The notes under the pieces were generated by a model, which did no database searches, was not told where the DNA came from, and saw only the letters and a program-made list of their open reading frames with translations. From Hymenobacter sp. UV11 (GTDB lineage Bacteria > Bacteroidota > Bacteroidia > Cytophagales > Hymenobacteraceae), in the NCBI RefSeq assembly GCF_004684095.1, contig NZ_SRII01000013.1, positions 62,001 to 126,000 of the forward strand: a DNA stretch of 64,000 nucleotides, given 5' to 3'. This document shows, one piece after another, positions 55,501 through 62,658 of the stretch. Position 1 is the first letter of the stretch. Each line of letters begins with the position of its first letter. The position numbers and the translations under genes were made by a program.

Positions 55501-55634
55501 TCGCCCGCGGGGTCGTAGAGCGGGGTGAGGAGGGCGATACCCGTGAGCGAGGTATCGAGCAGGGCCAGCAGTAGCTCGGTGAGCGGAAATTGCCCGGCAA
55601 GCGGGCTGGGAAATGGCGGCAACACGGGAGGCAT
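52548..55634 (-). CDS. Multi-PAS sensor histidine kinase
   Basis: The ATG at 55634 is preferred to a distal ATG/GTG 12 codons upstream. The 1028-residue protein has no clear membrane segment. About five PAS domains lie between residues 15 and 770; three of them share YQTGETY or RTGEPY motifs and end in a DVT/DAT/EVT linker. They are followed by a HisKA domain with H807 in ASHDLKHP and an HATPase domain with N-box NLLSNALKY, DNGLGIAQ and GTGIGLYMV. It has no receiver of its own. The cognate regulator is not adjacent. The gene is convergent with the AbiEi-like gene. It senses an unknown cytoplasmic signal. Confidence 0.9.
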   Translation of the reverse strand: MPPVLPPFPSPLAGQFPLTELLLALLDTSLTGIALLTPLYDPAGEVVDFAFAYLNPAAQRSLLLPAQPAVTYLEQFLPSRQPEGGAFAFPRNAFVTGQPAQFELTYQANGHDNYFQATARRVGEGLLVCLTTPADQPRPAVEKAPRESQARERAARGNEAPATRWREGQLPPTYYNFVFQPFYAAQGQVQGMRAVAAEVRAQVLARHQLEDQVRQLAQLNQELEARVLERTQALRHAQAEADATAQQLRHVTESQPGINFTVDQTGQLLYMSPRWNAYTGLPPGASAADAQPALVHPDDLPTIARELAAALAEGRAWRYEFRLRGADGRYRWFSSRAVPEPLAEAEAAGRPRQWFGSGLDVDELKRAQQQLEEKDQLLTSILSSLPASVVTFEGEDLRYGFFNDAFQQQAQGRAVLGQPAGEQFPDAEAQGFLALLRQVLRTGEPYQAQEVYAQALDPRTGQPWDLYLDLFYLPLRHGQQPPHAVLGFTLDVTDRVRARQHAEAAQAEALAAAEQAAAQREAFYQVFEQTPACIALLREPNHCYEYVNDAYQQLFPGHALLGRPVADVFPMAVEQGFITLLDRVYQTGETYFGREMLLSVVAPDGQPARDFYFDFTYQAIREAGQVVGLSVFAFDATERVRARRQREAQQRQLHELFMQAPAPIVILDGPDLTYQLVNPAYQRIFPGRELLGQPLLVALPELMSTDIPAIMGQVYQTGETYVAQELPLMLARTEGGPLEEIYCNFTYQARHDEHGAVDGVLVFAHEVTDEVRARGELALANAQLTAANRQLTRVNVDLDNFIYTASHDLKHPIANIEGLLDALNEELPAALRAPSGPVGPILDRMVESVERFQRTLDSLTDLTRLQRAHDPVVAPVSLAAVLDDVCFDLDGLLAAPGVRLTRDVAGCPPLLFPEKNLRSVLYNLLSNALKYRSPHRTLHVAVSCHAVPGYQVLEVHDNGLGIAQAQQPRLFGMFQRFHDHVEGTGIGLYMVKRMVENAGGRIKVHSQEGTGTTFFVYFSVTDAPAAGA

Positions 55635-56402
55635 GAGGCAAGAAATCAGAGCGCGCGAGCAAGCAATCATTAACCGCGCCGACTTCTTCTAAGCTACTGC
55701 CGCAGACAGCGCTGCCCGAGTGGACGACGTTGGCGGGACCATGCTTGCTTTCACGTCTGCCCCGGGTGCGTAGCCGGTGCGTTTTGGGGCGGTTCGCCAC
55801 GGGGCTTTTCGTGGAAAAAGCGGCTGCTTGGTACTCAACCACTTCCCGCCTCTTTGTTCCCGCCCATGCAAAATTCTGCCCTAGCAAAGCCCACCTGTCC
55901 GCCGCTGATACGGCCAACCCTAACCCGCTGATATCTTGCCCTAAAACAGGTAAACATTAGTTGTTCAACGGCTCCTGTCGATTTCCTTCACGCAGGCTGT
56001 TTTTCGGCTACCTGCTAAATACAAGTGCTTGGCGCCTACCCTCTGTTATCAGCCCAGCCAACGCCTATTGCGCTGGCGCGCGGCGCCGGTAAAATTCCTG
56101 GCGCTACGCGGGCCGGTAGATGTGGCGCTGGTAGCCAGGCAAATACCCGATGACGACTATGGCAATAGCCTGGCACACCCGCTGGGCACCGGCAGCGTGT
56201 TGAAAACGCTCGGTTAGCTAGCCCACCCAGTACCGGTGCCACCCAGCCAAACATAACAGGAATCATCAGATTCGTTTGCTCCTAAAGAGCACACCTTTCC
56301 GAATCCAGTTAACTGTGCCTTAGCGCTCTATCCGTTTTATTAGACCACCGCACTTCAAGACTCGACCTCATAATTGCGTCCCAACGTTGTTCGGCTCAGC
56401 GT
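55635..56402. other. Intergenic region, no gene recognised
   Basis: The 768 bp between the kinase start and the end of the uronate operon hold no intact gene. One coding-like patch (56029-56217) reads ALRGPVDVALVARQIPDDD and ends in a stop, with no usable start or family, and is probably a remnant. The kinase promoter must lie near 55640-55750. Confidence 0.45.
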
Positions 56403-57569
56403 CTAGCGCCCGCTACTTGCAATACCTGCTTCCAGGCCGCGCAGCTCGGCCAGGCCGCGCAGGCGACCGATGGCCGAATAGCCGGGGTTGGTTTTTTTGT
56501 GCAGGTCGTCGAGCATCTGGTGGCCGTGGTCGGGGCGCATGGGTAGGCTAGTCTGGCGTTGGCGCATCACCAGCAGCAACGCGCGCATGACGGCGGGCAT
56601 GTCCACGTCGCCCTCCAAGTGGTTGGCTTCGTAGAAGTTGTCTTCGGCATCGCGCTGGGTGCTGCGTAGGTGAATGAAGTGGATACGGTCGGCAAACTGG
56701 CGCACCATCGCGGGCAGGTCGTTGTCGGCCCGCACGCCAAACGAGCCGGTGCAGAAGCACAGGCCGTTGCGGAGCGAGGGTACGGCCGCCGCCAGGGCCG
56801 CCACGTCGGCGGCCGTGCTCACCACGCGTGGCAGCCCGAGGATGGGGTAGGGCGGGTCGTCGGGATGGATAGCCAGGTTGACGCCTACTTCCTCCGCCAC
56901 CGGCACGATGGCTTGCAAAAACAGAATCAAGTGCTCACGCAGCCGGGCGGCGTCAATGCCCGCATACGCATCGAGCGCCGCCTGAAACTGCGCCAGCGTG
57001 AAGCTCTCCTCGCTACCCGGCAGCCCCGCGGTGATGTTGCGCTGCAGCTGCTGGCGCTCGGCTTCATTCATGCCCTCAAAGCGGGCCTTCGCGCGGGCCA
57101 GCGCCGCGGGGGTATAGTCGGCTTCGGCCCCGTGGCGCTTCAGCAGCAGCGTATCGAAGGCCACGAAGGCGGCTTTTTCGAAGCGCAGAGCCTTTGAGCC
57201 ATCGGCTACTTCGTAGGCCAGGTCCGTGCGCGTCCAGTCGAGCACGGGCATAAAATTGTAGGTGACCGTGTAGATGCCGCAGGCCGCCAGGTTGCGAATA
57301 GATTGTTGGTAATTAGCAATATACTGTTGAAAATCACCGCTGCGGGTCTTGATGTTTTCGTGCACGGGCACACTTTCGACCACGCTCCACGTGAGGCCGG
57401 CGGCGCCGACGAGCGCCTGGCGCGCCTGAATTTCGGCCACCGGCCACACGTCACCATTCGGAATGTGGTGCAGGGCCGACACTACCTCAGTAGCGCCCGC
57501 CTGGCGGATATCGGCGAGGCTGACGGGGTCGTTGGGGCCGTACCAGCGCCAGCTTTGGAGGAGAGGCAT
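56403..57569 (-). CDS. uxuA: Mannonate dehydratase
   Basis: The ATG at 57569 places the N-terminus MPLLQSWRWYGPNDPVSLAD where the family starts (E. coli UxuA has WRWYGPNDPVSLAD near residue 5). The 388-residue TIM-barrel enzyme has ALHHIPNGDVW, NLAIHPDDPP, CFCTGSFGVRADND and MRPDHGHQM, which carry the metal ligands and catalytic residues. It removes water from D-mannonate to give 2-keto-3-deoxygluconate, a step in glucuronate breakdown. It follows an SDR gene in the same direction (103-bp spacer with repeats), so the two carry out successive steps. Regulation is unknown. Confidence 0.95.
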   Translation of the reverse strand: MPLLQSWRWYGPNDPVSLADIRQAGATEVVSALHHIPNGDVWPVAEIQARQALVGAAGLTWSVVESVPVHENIKTRSGDFQQYIANYQQSIRNLAACGIYTVTYNFMPVLDWTRTDLAYEVADGSKALRFEKAAFVAFDTLLLKRHGAEADYTPAALARAKARFEGMNEAERQQLQRNITAGLPGSEESFTLAQFQAALDAYAGIDAARLREHLILFLQAIVPVAEEVGVNLAIHPDDPPYPILGLPRVVSTAADVAALAAAVPSLRNGLCFCTGSFGVRADNDLPAMVRQFADRIHFIHLRSTQRDAEDNFYEANHLEGDVDMPAVMRALLLVMRQRQTSLPMRPDHGHQMLDDLHKKTNPGYSAIGRLRGLAELRGLEAGIASSGR

Positions 57570-57580
57570 TTTCAATTATC

Positions 57581-57601
57581 AGTGAGCAGTGAGCAGTGAG
57601 C
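57581..57601. repeat. Three tandem 7-bp repeats just before uxuA
   Basis: AGTGAGC is repeated three times, flanked by AATTATC and AATT. It lies 12 bp upstream of the uxuA start on the opposite strand. Perfect short tandem units can change in number and could tune translation. Confidence 0.7.
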
Positions 57602-57610
57602 AATTTATCT

Positions 57611-57662
57611 GTCAGTGCGATTGCCGCGTCCCTTGCTAGAAGCGCAACATGCTCGCACTGAC
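57611..57662. repeat. Intergenic inverted repeat, REP-like
   Basis: GTCAGTGCGA (57611-57620) and TCGCACTGAC (57653-57662) are exact complements separated by 32 bases, within the 103-bp spacer between the SDR and uxuA genes. A transcript would form a hairpin between the two coding regions. Confidence 0.6.
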
Positions 57663-57672
57663 GAATGTCTGG

Positions 57673-58494
57673 CTATACGCCGCTGTAGGCATTAAAGCCG
57701 CCATCAACCAGCACGGTTTCGCCGGTCACAAATTTTGAGGCGTCGCTGAGCAGGTAGATGAGCGTTCCGGTTAGTTCTTCGGCTTCGCCAAAGCGCTGGA
57801 AGGGCGTGTTGGCAATGAACTTGCGGGCACGGTCGGTGAGCGCGCCATCGGCTTCGAGCATAAGATGGCGGTTTTGCTCGGTGAGGAACACGCCCGGCGC
57901 GATGGCATTCATGCGCAGGCCGCCGCCGTAGCGCTGGCCCAGCTCCACGGCCATCCAACGGGTGTACGATTCTATCGCGCTCTTGGCCAGCGTGTAGCCG
58001 AGCACCCGCGTAAGCGGCCGCTGCGCCGTGAGCGACGAAATATTGACAATGGAGCCCTGACCCTGCGCCGCCATCACGCGCCCAAAAACGGTGGTCGGGA
58101 TGACTGTTCCGAACAAGTTCAAGTCCACCACTTGGCGAGTATCGGCAATGCTCACGTCAAACAAATCCTGGTTCGGGCCCACGGTGGCGCCGGGCATATT
58201 GCCGCCAGCCGCGTTCACCAGCCCGTCGATGCGGCCCCAGGTCGCCAATATTTGGTCGCGGGCGGCTTCGAGCTGGGCCTGGTCGAGCACATCGGCCAGG
58301 ATGATGAGCGCCTCGCCCCCTACCCCCCTGATGGCGGCCGCCCGCGCCTCGGCCCGGTCCGCATCGCGGCCCATCACCACGACTTTGGCGCCTGCTTCGG
58401 CCACGGCCAGCGAAAGCGCCGCGCCCAGCACCCCGGTGGCCCCGGTAATGACAACGACTTTGTCCTGTAAGGAAAATTGTGATAAGGCAGACAT
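57673..58494 (-). CDS. SDR-family D-mannonate oxidoreductase/fructuronate reductase
   Basis: This 273-residue short-chain dehydrogenase has cofactor motif TGATGVLG (18-25), NAAGG (94-98), Ser in NISS (153/154) and the catalytic Y167xxxK171 pair in YTLAK. The GNMPGATV and DLFDVSIADTR segments match the SDR-type mannonate oxidoreductases of Bacteroidota, which replace UxuB of enterics. It would interconvert D-fructuronate and D-mannonate with NAD(P)H. It lies between GH3 and uxuA in one direction, so the operon can take glucuronate to 2-keto-3-deoxygluconate provided an isomerase is supplied elsewhere. The exact substrate is inferred from this context. Confidence 0.85.
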   Translation of the reverse strand: MSALSQFSLQDKVVVITGATGVLGAALSLAVAEAGAKVVVMGRDADRAEARAAAIRGVGGEALIILADVLDQAQLEAARDQILATWGRIDGLVNAAGGNMPGATVGPNQDLFDVSIADTRQVVDLNLFGTVIPTTVFGRVMAAQGQGSIVNISSLTAQRPLTRVLGYTLAKSAIESYTRWMAVELGQRYGGGLRMNAIAPGVFLTEQNRHLMLEADGALTDRARKFIANTPFQRFGEAEELTGTLIYLLSDASKFVTGETVLVDGGFNAYSGV

Positions 58495-58535
58495 AAATGC
58501 TTGGTTAATATACTGTTTATCAATATTATGTCAGG

Positions 58536-60755
58536 CTAGGGCAGCAGCTCCACCTTGCCGCTGAGACGGATGTCATCCGAGGCGCTGCCCACCAGCAGCT
58601 GAAACTCGCCCGGCTCGGCCACCCAGGCCAGCTGCTGGTTGTAGAAGGAAAGCTTGTCCTTACCTACCGTGAAGGTGAGCGTTTTGCTTTCACCCGGCTT
58701 GAGCAGCACCTTCTGAAAATCCTTTAGCTCCTTGAGCGGGCGCACCAGCGAGGCCACGGGGTCGCGCAGGTAGAGCTGGGCCACTTCCTCGCCGGCGACG
58801 GGGCCGGTATTAGTAAGCGTGAACTGCACCTGCACCGTTTCGGCGGCGGTGAGCTGTGGGCGGCTGATTTTCAACTCGCTGTATTGGAAAGTGGTGTAGC
58901 TCAGGCCGTAGCCGAAGGCGTAGCGCGGCGTATTGGGCGCGTCGATGTAGGCCGATTTATACCTGGTATCGCCGGGCCGGGTCACGGGGCGGCCGGTGTT
59001 GTACTGCTGGTTGTAGGCAATGGGCAGCTGGCCCACGGCGCGCGGGAAGCTGCTGGGTAGCTTGCCGGCCGGGTTGTAGTCGCCGCTGAGCACGTCGGCC
59101 AGGGCGTGGCCACCTTCGGCGCCGGGCCACCACGCCAGCAGAATAGCGTCGGCCTGGTCGGCGATGGTGTTGAAAATGAGTGGCCTACCCCCCAGCATCA
59201 CCACAATGATGGGCTTGCCGGTGGCTTTGAGGGCTAAGAATAATTCTTCCTGCACGCCGGGCAGGCGAATGTCGGTGCGCGACTTGGCCTCGCCGGTCAT
59301 GTCCCAGGTTTCGCCCACGGTCAGCACCACGGCGTCGGCTTTTTGGGCGGTTTCGACGGCCGCCGCGAAGCCGGCGCGCGAGTCACCGAGCACGTCGCAG
59401 CCCTTGGCGTAGCTAAGCTGGGTTTTGGAGCCCAGGCGTTGGGCCAGGCCGTCGTAGATGCTCGTTATCAGCGTGGTATCGGCGTCGGGGACCCAGCTGC
59501 CATCGAGGTCGCGCTTGCTCTTGGCCAGCGGGCCAATGACGGCCAGCCGGCTCCAGGCGCGGTGCAGGGGTAGGGCTTGCCGGTCGTTTTTGAGCAGCAC
59601 CATAGACTGGCGCGCCACCTGGCGGGCGGCCTGGCGGTTTTGGGGGTCGTTGAGGACCTGCTTTTCGCGCTTCTCGTTCGAGAATCTGTAGGGGTCGTCG
59701 AACAAGCCCAGCTCAAATTTTTTGCGCAAAATGCGGCGCACGGCGTCATCGAGCAGGCTCATGTCAGCTTTACCATCTTTGACGAGCTGCGCCAGGTGGG
59801 TGTGGTAGGCATCGCTTTCCATGTCCATGTCGCTGCCGGCAGCGAGGGCTTTTTGGGCGGCGTCGGCCTTGTTGGCGGCGTAGCCCCAGGGCACCATCTC
59901 GCCGATGCTACCCCAGTCGCTCACCACGAAGCCGGGGTACTGCCATTGGCCCTTCAGAATGTCGCGCTGCAAGTAGGTATTACCGGTGGCGGGCACGCCG
60001 TTCAGGGTATTGAAGGAGTTCATGAACGTGGCCACGCCCGCGTCAGCCGCCGCCCGGAAGGGAGGTAGGTACACCTCCCAGAGCTGCTGAAGGCTCATAT
60101 CCACGGCGTTATAGTCGCGGCCGGCGAGGGCCGCGCCGTAGGCGGCGAAGTGCTTGGCGCAGGCCATGATGGCATCCGTGCCGCCCAGCTTCTCGCCCTG
60201 GAAACCCAGCACGCGGGCCCGCGCAATTTGCGCGCCCAGGTACGTATCCTCGCCCGCGCCTTCCATCACGCGGCCCCAGCGCGGGTCGCGGCCCACGTCT
60301 ACCATCGGCGCAAAAGTCCAGTGGATGCCCGCGGCGGCAGCCTCCTTAGCGGCTACGTGCGCGCTCAGCCGGATGGCCGCCAGGTCCCAGCTGGCGGCCT
60401 CGGCCAGCGGAATCGGGAACACCGTTTTGTAGCCGTGAACGACGTCGAGGCTGAACAGCAGCGGAATGTGCAGCCGCGATTTCAGCGCCTCGGCCTGAAT
60501 AGCGCGGGTATTGGCTGCGCCGCGCACGTTCAGCATCGAGCCCACCTGCCCGCTGCGAATGGCGTTGAGCTGGTCGGTTTTGCGGGTGCTGGCCGGGCCA
60601 GTCAGCTCGCGGCCTGAGTACTGGTTGAGTTGGCCAACCTTTTCCTCCAGCGTCATCTGCTGGAGCAGGGCCGTGATGCGCTGCTCTACCGGCTGCTGGG
60701 CCCGCGCTGGCAGGCAAGGCGCGAGAAAAAAAGCGGCGAATAGAAGGCGTTTCAT
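58536..60755 (-). CDS. bglX: GH3 beta-glucosidase/xylosidase
   Basis: This 739-residue protein has a signal peptide (MKRLLFAAFFLAPCLPARAQ), so it is periplasmic or exported. The N-terminal GH3 barrel has HGYKTVFPIPLAEAASWD, CAKHFAAYG and nucleophile D280 in VVSDWGSIGE. The second domain has the conserved VLTVGETWDMTGEAKSR stretch with the acid/base region, and the C-terminus is the FnIII-like domain usual in BglX. It removes beta-linked glucose or xylose from oligosaccharide ends. It follows the esterase fragment by 32 bp in the same direction. The BglX name rests on overall resemblance; the linkage specificity is not certain. Confidence 0.92.
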   Translation of the reverse strand: MKRLLFAAFFLAPCLPARAQQPVEQRITALLQQMTLEEKVGQLNQYSGRELTGPASTRKTDQLNAIRSGQVGSMLNVRGAANTRAIQAEALKSRLHIPLLFSLDVVHGYKTVFPIPLAEAASWDLAAIRLSAHVAAKEAAAAGIHWTFAPMVDVGRDPRWGRVMEGAGEDTYLGAQIARARVLGFQGEKLGGTDAIMACAKHFAAYGAALAGRDYNAVDMSLQQLWEVYLPPFRAAADAGVATFMNSFNTLNGVPATGNTYLQRDILKGQWQYPGFVVSDWGSIGEMVPWGYAANKADAAQKALAAGSDMDMESDAYHTHLAQLVKDGKADMSLLDDAVRRILRKKFELGLFDDPYRFSNEKREKQVLNDPQNRQAARQVARQSMVLLKNDRQALPLHRAWSRLAVIGPLAKSKRDLDGSWVPDADTTLITSIYDGLAQRLGSKTQLSYAKGCDVLGDSRAGFAAAVETAQKADAVVLTVGETWDMTGEAKSRTDIRLPGVQEELFLALKATGKPIIVVMLGGRPLIFNTIADQADAILLAWWPGAEGGHALADVLSGDYNPAGKLPSSFPRAVGQLPIAYNQQYNTGRPVTRPGDTRYKSAYIDAPNTPRYAFGYGLSYTTFQYSELKISRPQLTAAETVQVQFTLTNTGPVAGEEVAQLYLRDPVASLVRPLKELKDFQKVLLKPGESKTLTFTVGKDKLSFYNQQLAWVAEPGEFQLLVGSASDDIRLSGKVELLP

Positions 60756-60787
60756 AAAATAAAAGGGGATAGGGAAGCCGCCGGCCG

Positions 60788-61087
60788 CTAGGGCCGCGTC
60801 CGCCGGGCCGGGCGCTGAAGCTGCTGAATGGCCTGGGCGTAGCGCCGGCCCAAGAGGCGGGCCGAGCGGGCGTCGAAGTGCAGGTGGTCGCCGCGGTCGG
60901 TGGGGCCAGCAGCCGATACGTAGGCGTAGTGCGCCACGGTTTTACCCAGCGAAGCCACTGCCGCGTTCATGCGCTCGGCGCCGGGGTTGGGCTGCGTAGT
61001 GCCGGTAGGGTCGGTTTTGGTGAATTGAAAAGCCGGCAGCTGACCGGCCACAAACGGGAGGGCAGGGGCCTGCAGACCGCCGCTCAT
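60788..61087 (-). pseudogene. C-terminal fragment of a sialate O-acetylesterase-like (SASA) protein
   Basis: The 99-residue product starts 2 bp after the upstream stop. It matches only the end of SGNH/SASA esterases: PFVAGQLPAF, VASLGKTVAHYAYVSAAG and the catalytic block V, DHLHFDARSARLLGRRYA, with the Asp and His of the triad. The Ser-containing N-terminal two thirds are missing, so it cannot be active alone. It sits within the glycoside hydrolase operon, where an intact esterase would fit, so a deletion during operon evolution is likely. It could still be translated through coupling. Confidence 0.7.
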
Positions 61088-61089
61088 CT

Positions 61090-62658
61090 TTACTGCGGCT
61101 GGCGCTGGTCGAAGAAGTCGGCCAGGTGGTACATCTGTTGGTTCAGCGCCTTCATCTTGTCGAGCAGGGGCTGGTAGGGTTCAAGGTAGTTATCCACGAG
61201 GCCCTTGTTGGCGTTGGTGTTCGAGGGCTCAGCGCCCACCAGCGTCGGGTCATTATCCTGGTACTTAAACCAATGCCAGCCCACGCAATTCTTGGATTCG
61301 AGCAGGCCAAGCGTAAAATTCTGGTAAAACAGGCCGCGGTCGGCCTGCGTTTTCACCACCCAACCGGCGCCGGCGGTGTTGGCCAGGCCGGGCGCGTCTT
61401 CGCCCTTCACGTACCATTCGGTCACGAGGAAGGGCTTGCCCGACAGCGTTTCCCAGTCGGCTACCCATTTTCTCTCGGGCGTCCAGTTGTTGTAGTAGTT
61501 GATACTCAGCACGTCGAGGTACTTGCCGGCCACGCGCAGCAGCTCGGGGTAGTAGCGCTGCGCGCCGTGAAAGCGGCAACCCAGGTACATATGGTTGGGG
61601 TCGTTCTTCTTTATAGCCTTAGCCACGATGGAAAAGTAGCGCTCGGCCGCGTAGGCCAGAAAATCCTGCCGGTTTTGGTCGGTGATGGTGGCCAGGGTAA
61701 TGCCGCGCTCGTCGGCCCATTTCTTGGCAGCCACGTAGCCCGGCTCGGAGGGGGGTAGGGTGAGGTAGCCATCCAGGTTTTTGCGCAGCAGCGGCATCTC
61801 GTTGTCCGAAAAATAGCCAAACAGGTTTTTATCCTTCTTATGCTGGCTCAGCTGCTTGGCGTGCTGCTCGGCAAACTCTTCAAAGCCGGGGTCAAACACG
61901 AAAATCACATCATTCGGATAGCCCTTGTGGCCGGGCTGCACGTAGGTGCCGCCGCGCTTCGACCCGTAGCCACTCATAAAATCGAGGTTGACGGTGTAGG
62001 CCAGCGGCTTAGCGGCCTGGGCATTTTCCGCCTGAATATCCTTGGTGGCCGACCACGCGCCCGTACCATTAAAGCCATTGGCCAGCAGAAACTTACGGGT
62101 AGCTGCCATCCACCCGGCGCGGTCGCCGTACTTGTCCCGCAGGGCCTTCTGGGTACGGGCCGAGCTGCCAGGCTGCACGTCGTTGGGAGCGTTGTGCAGG
62201 AAGTAGTAGCCCTCGGGGTCCACGGCCCACCAGCGGCCCCCTATTTTCTCCACGCGGAAGAAGCCCGTGGCCTTGGTTCGCTTGTCGAGCCGGCCGCCGT
62301 ACTTGCTCAGCGGCACCTCGGCAGGCGCGTAGCCCTGCAGCGTGGTAAGGGCGCGGGTGGGGTAGTCCTTGTACTCCGAAAAGCCGGCCTTGCCATCAAC
62401 GGTAGAGTTATTGATGGTTTTTTTGGCGGCGACGCGCAGGGTGTATTCGGCGCTGTCGCGCGAGGTCTGGGCCTGGGCGGCAAGGCTTACGAGGAGGAGT
62501 GCGACCGGCAGCAGGCGCGTCACCCCACCCCCTACCCCTCCCCTTCGGGAGAGGGGAGCCACGGCGGCGCTCCCGTCTGTAATCATCTGGCTCCCCTCTC
62601 CCGAAGGGGAGGGGCCGGGGGTGGGGTGACGCGGCAGGGCTGTTGACTGATTGCTCAT
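61090..62658 (-). CDS. Agarase-like glycoside hydrolase with a repeat element at its N-terminus
   Basis: The 522-codon frame starts with ATG in a TAATG overlap with the preceding GH2 gene. An in-frame GTG at 62523 would give a normal signal peptide, VTRLLPVALLLVSLAAQAQ. The first 45 codons encode a mobile inverted repeat (HPTPGPSPSGEG and PLSRRGGVGGG). The body has GFFRVEKIGGRWWAVDPEGYYF, DFMSGYGSKRGG, GYFSDNEMPLL (probable acid/base Glu) and LVTEWYVKGED (probable nucleophile Glu), features of clan GH-A agarase-like enzymes. The exact GH family is uncertain. It acts with GH2 and GH3 on an extracellular or periplasmic oligosaccharide. Confidence 0.75.
   Translation of the reverse strand: MSNQSTALPRHPTPGPSPSGEGSQMITDGSAAVAPLSRRGGVGGGVTRLLPVALLLVSLAAQAQTSRDSAEYTLRVAAKKTINNSTVDGKAGFSEYKDYPTRALTTLQGYAPAEVPLSKYGGRLDKRTKATGFFRVEKIGGRWWAVDPEGYYFLHNAPNDVQPGSSARTQKALRDKYGDRAGWMAATRKFLLANGFNGTGAWSATKDIQAENAQAAKPLAYTVNLDFMSGYGSKRGGTYVQPGHKGYPNDVIFVFDPGFEEFAEQHAKQLSQHKKDKNLFGYFSDNEMPLLRKNLDGYLTLPPSEPGYVAAKKWADERGITLATITDQNRQDFLAYAAERYFSIVAKAIKKNDPNHMYLGCRFHGAQRYYPELLRVAGKYLDVLSINYYNNWTPERKWVADWETLSGKPFLVTEWYVKGEDAPGLANTAGAGWVVKTQADRGLFYQNFTLGLLESKNCVGWHWFKYQDNDPTLVGAEPSNTNANKGLVDNYLEPYQPLLDKMKALNQQMYHLADFFDQRQPQ
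62517..62632. repeat. Dispersed inverted-repeat element, 44-bp arms, inside a coding region
   Basis: The arms 62517-62560 and 62589-62632 match at 42 of 44 positions around a 28-bp loop. They contain the palindromic core CCCTTCGGGAG and end in GTGGGGTGACGC. This resembles MITE- or REP-type repeats of Bacteroidota genomes, whose translation gives PxPGPSPSGEG-like peptides. It is open in the frame of the agarase-like gene. Confidence 0.8.

Noticed and set aside
57865..58470. Open frame on the + strand opposite the SDR gene
   Set aside because: It has no protein-like pattern and mirrors an SDR gene with intact motifs.
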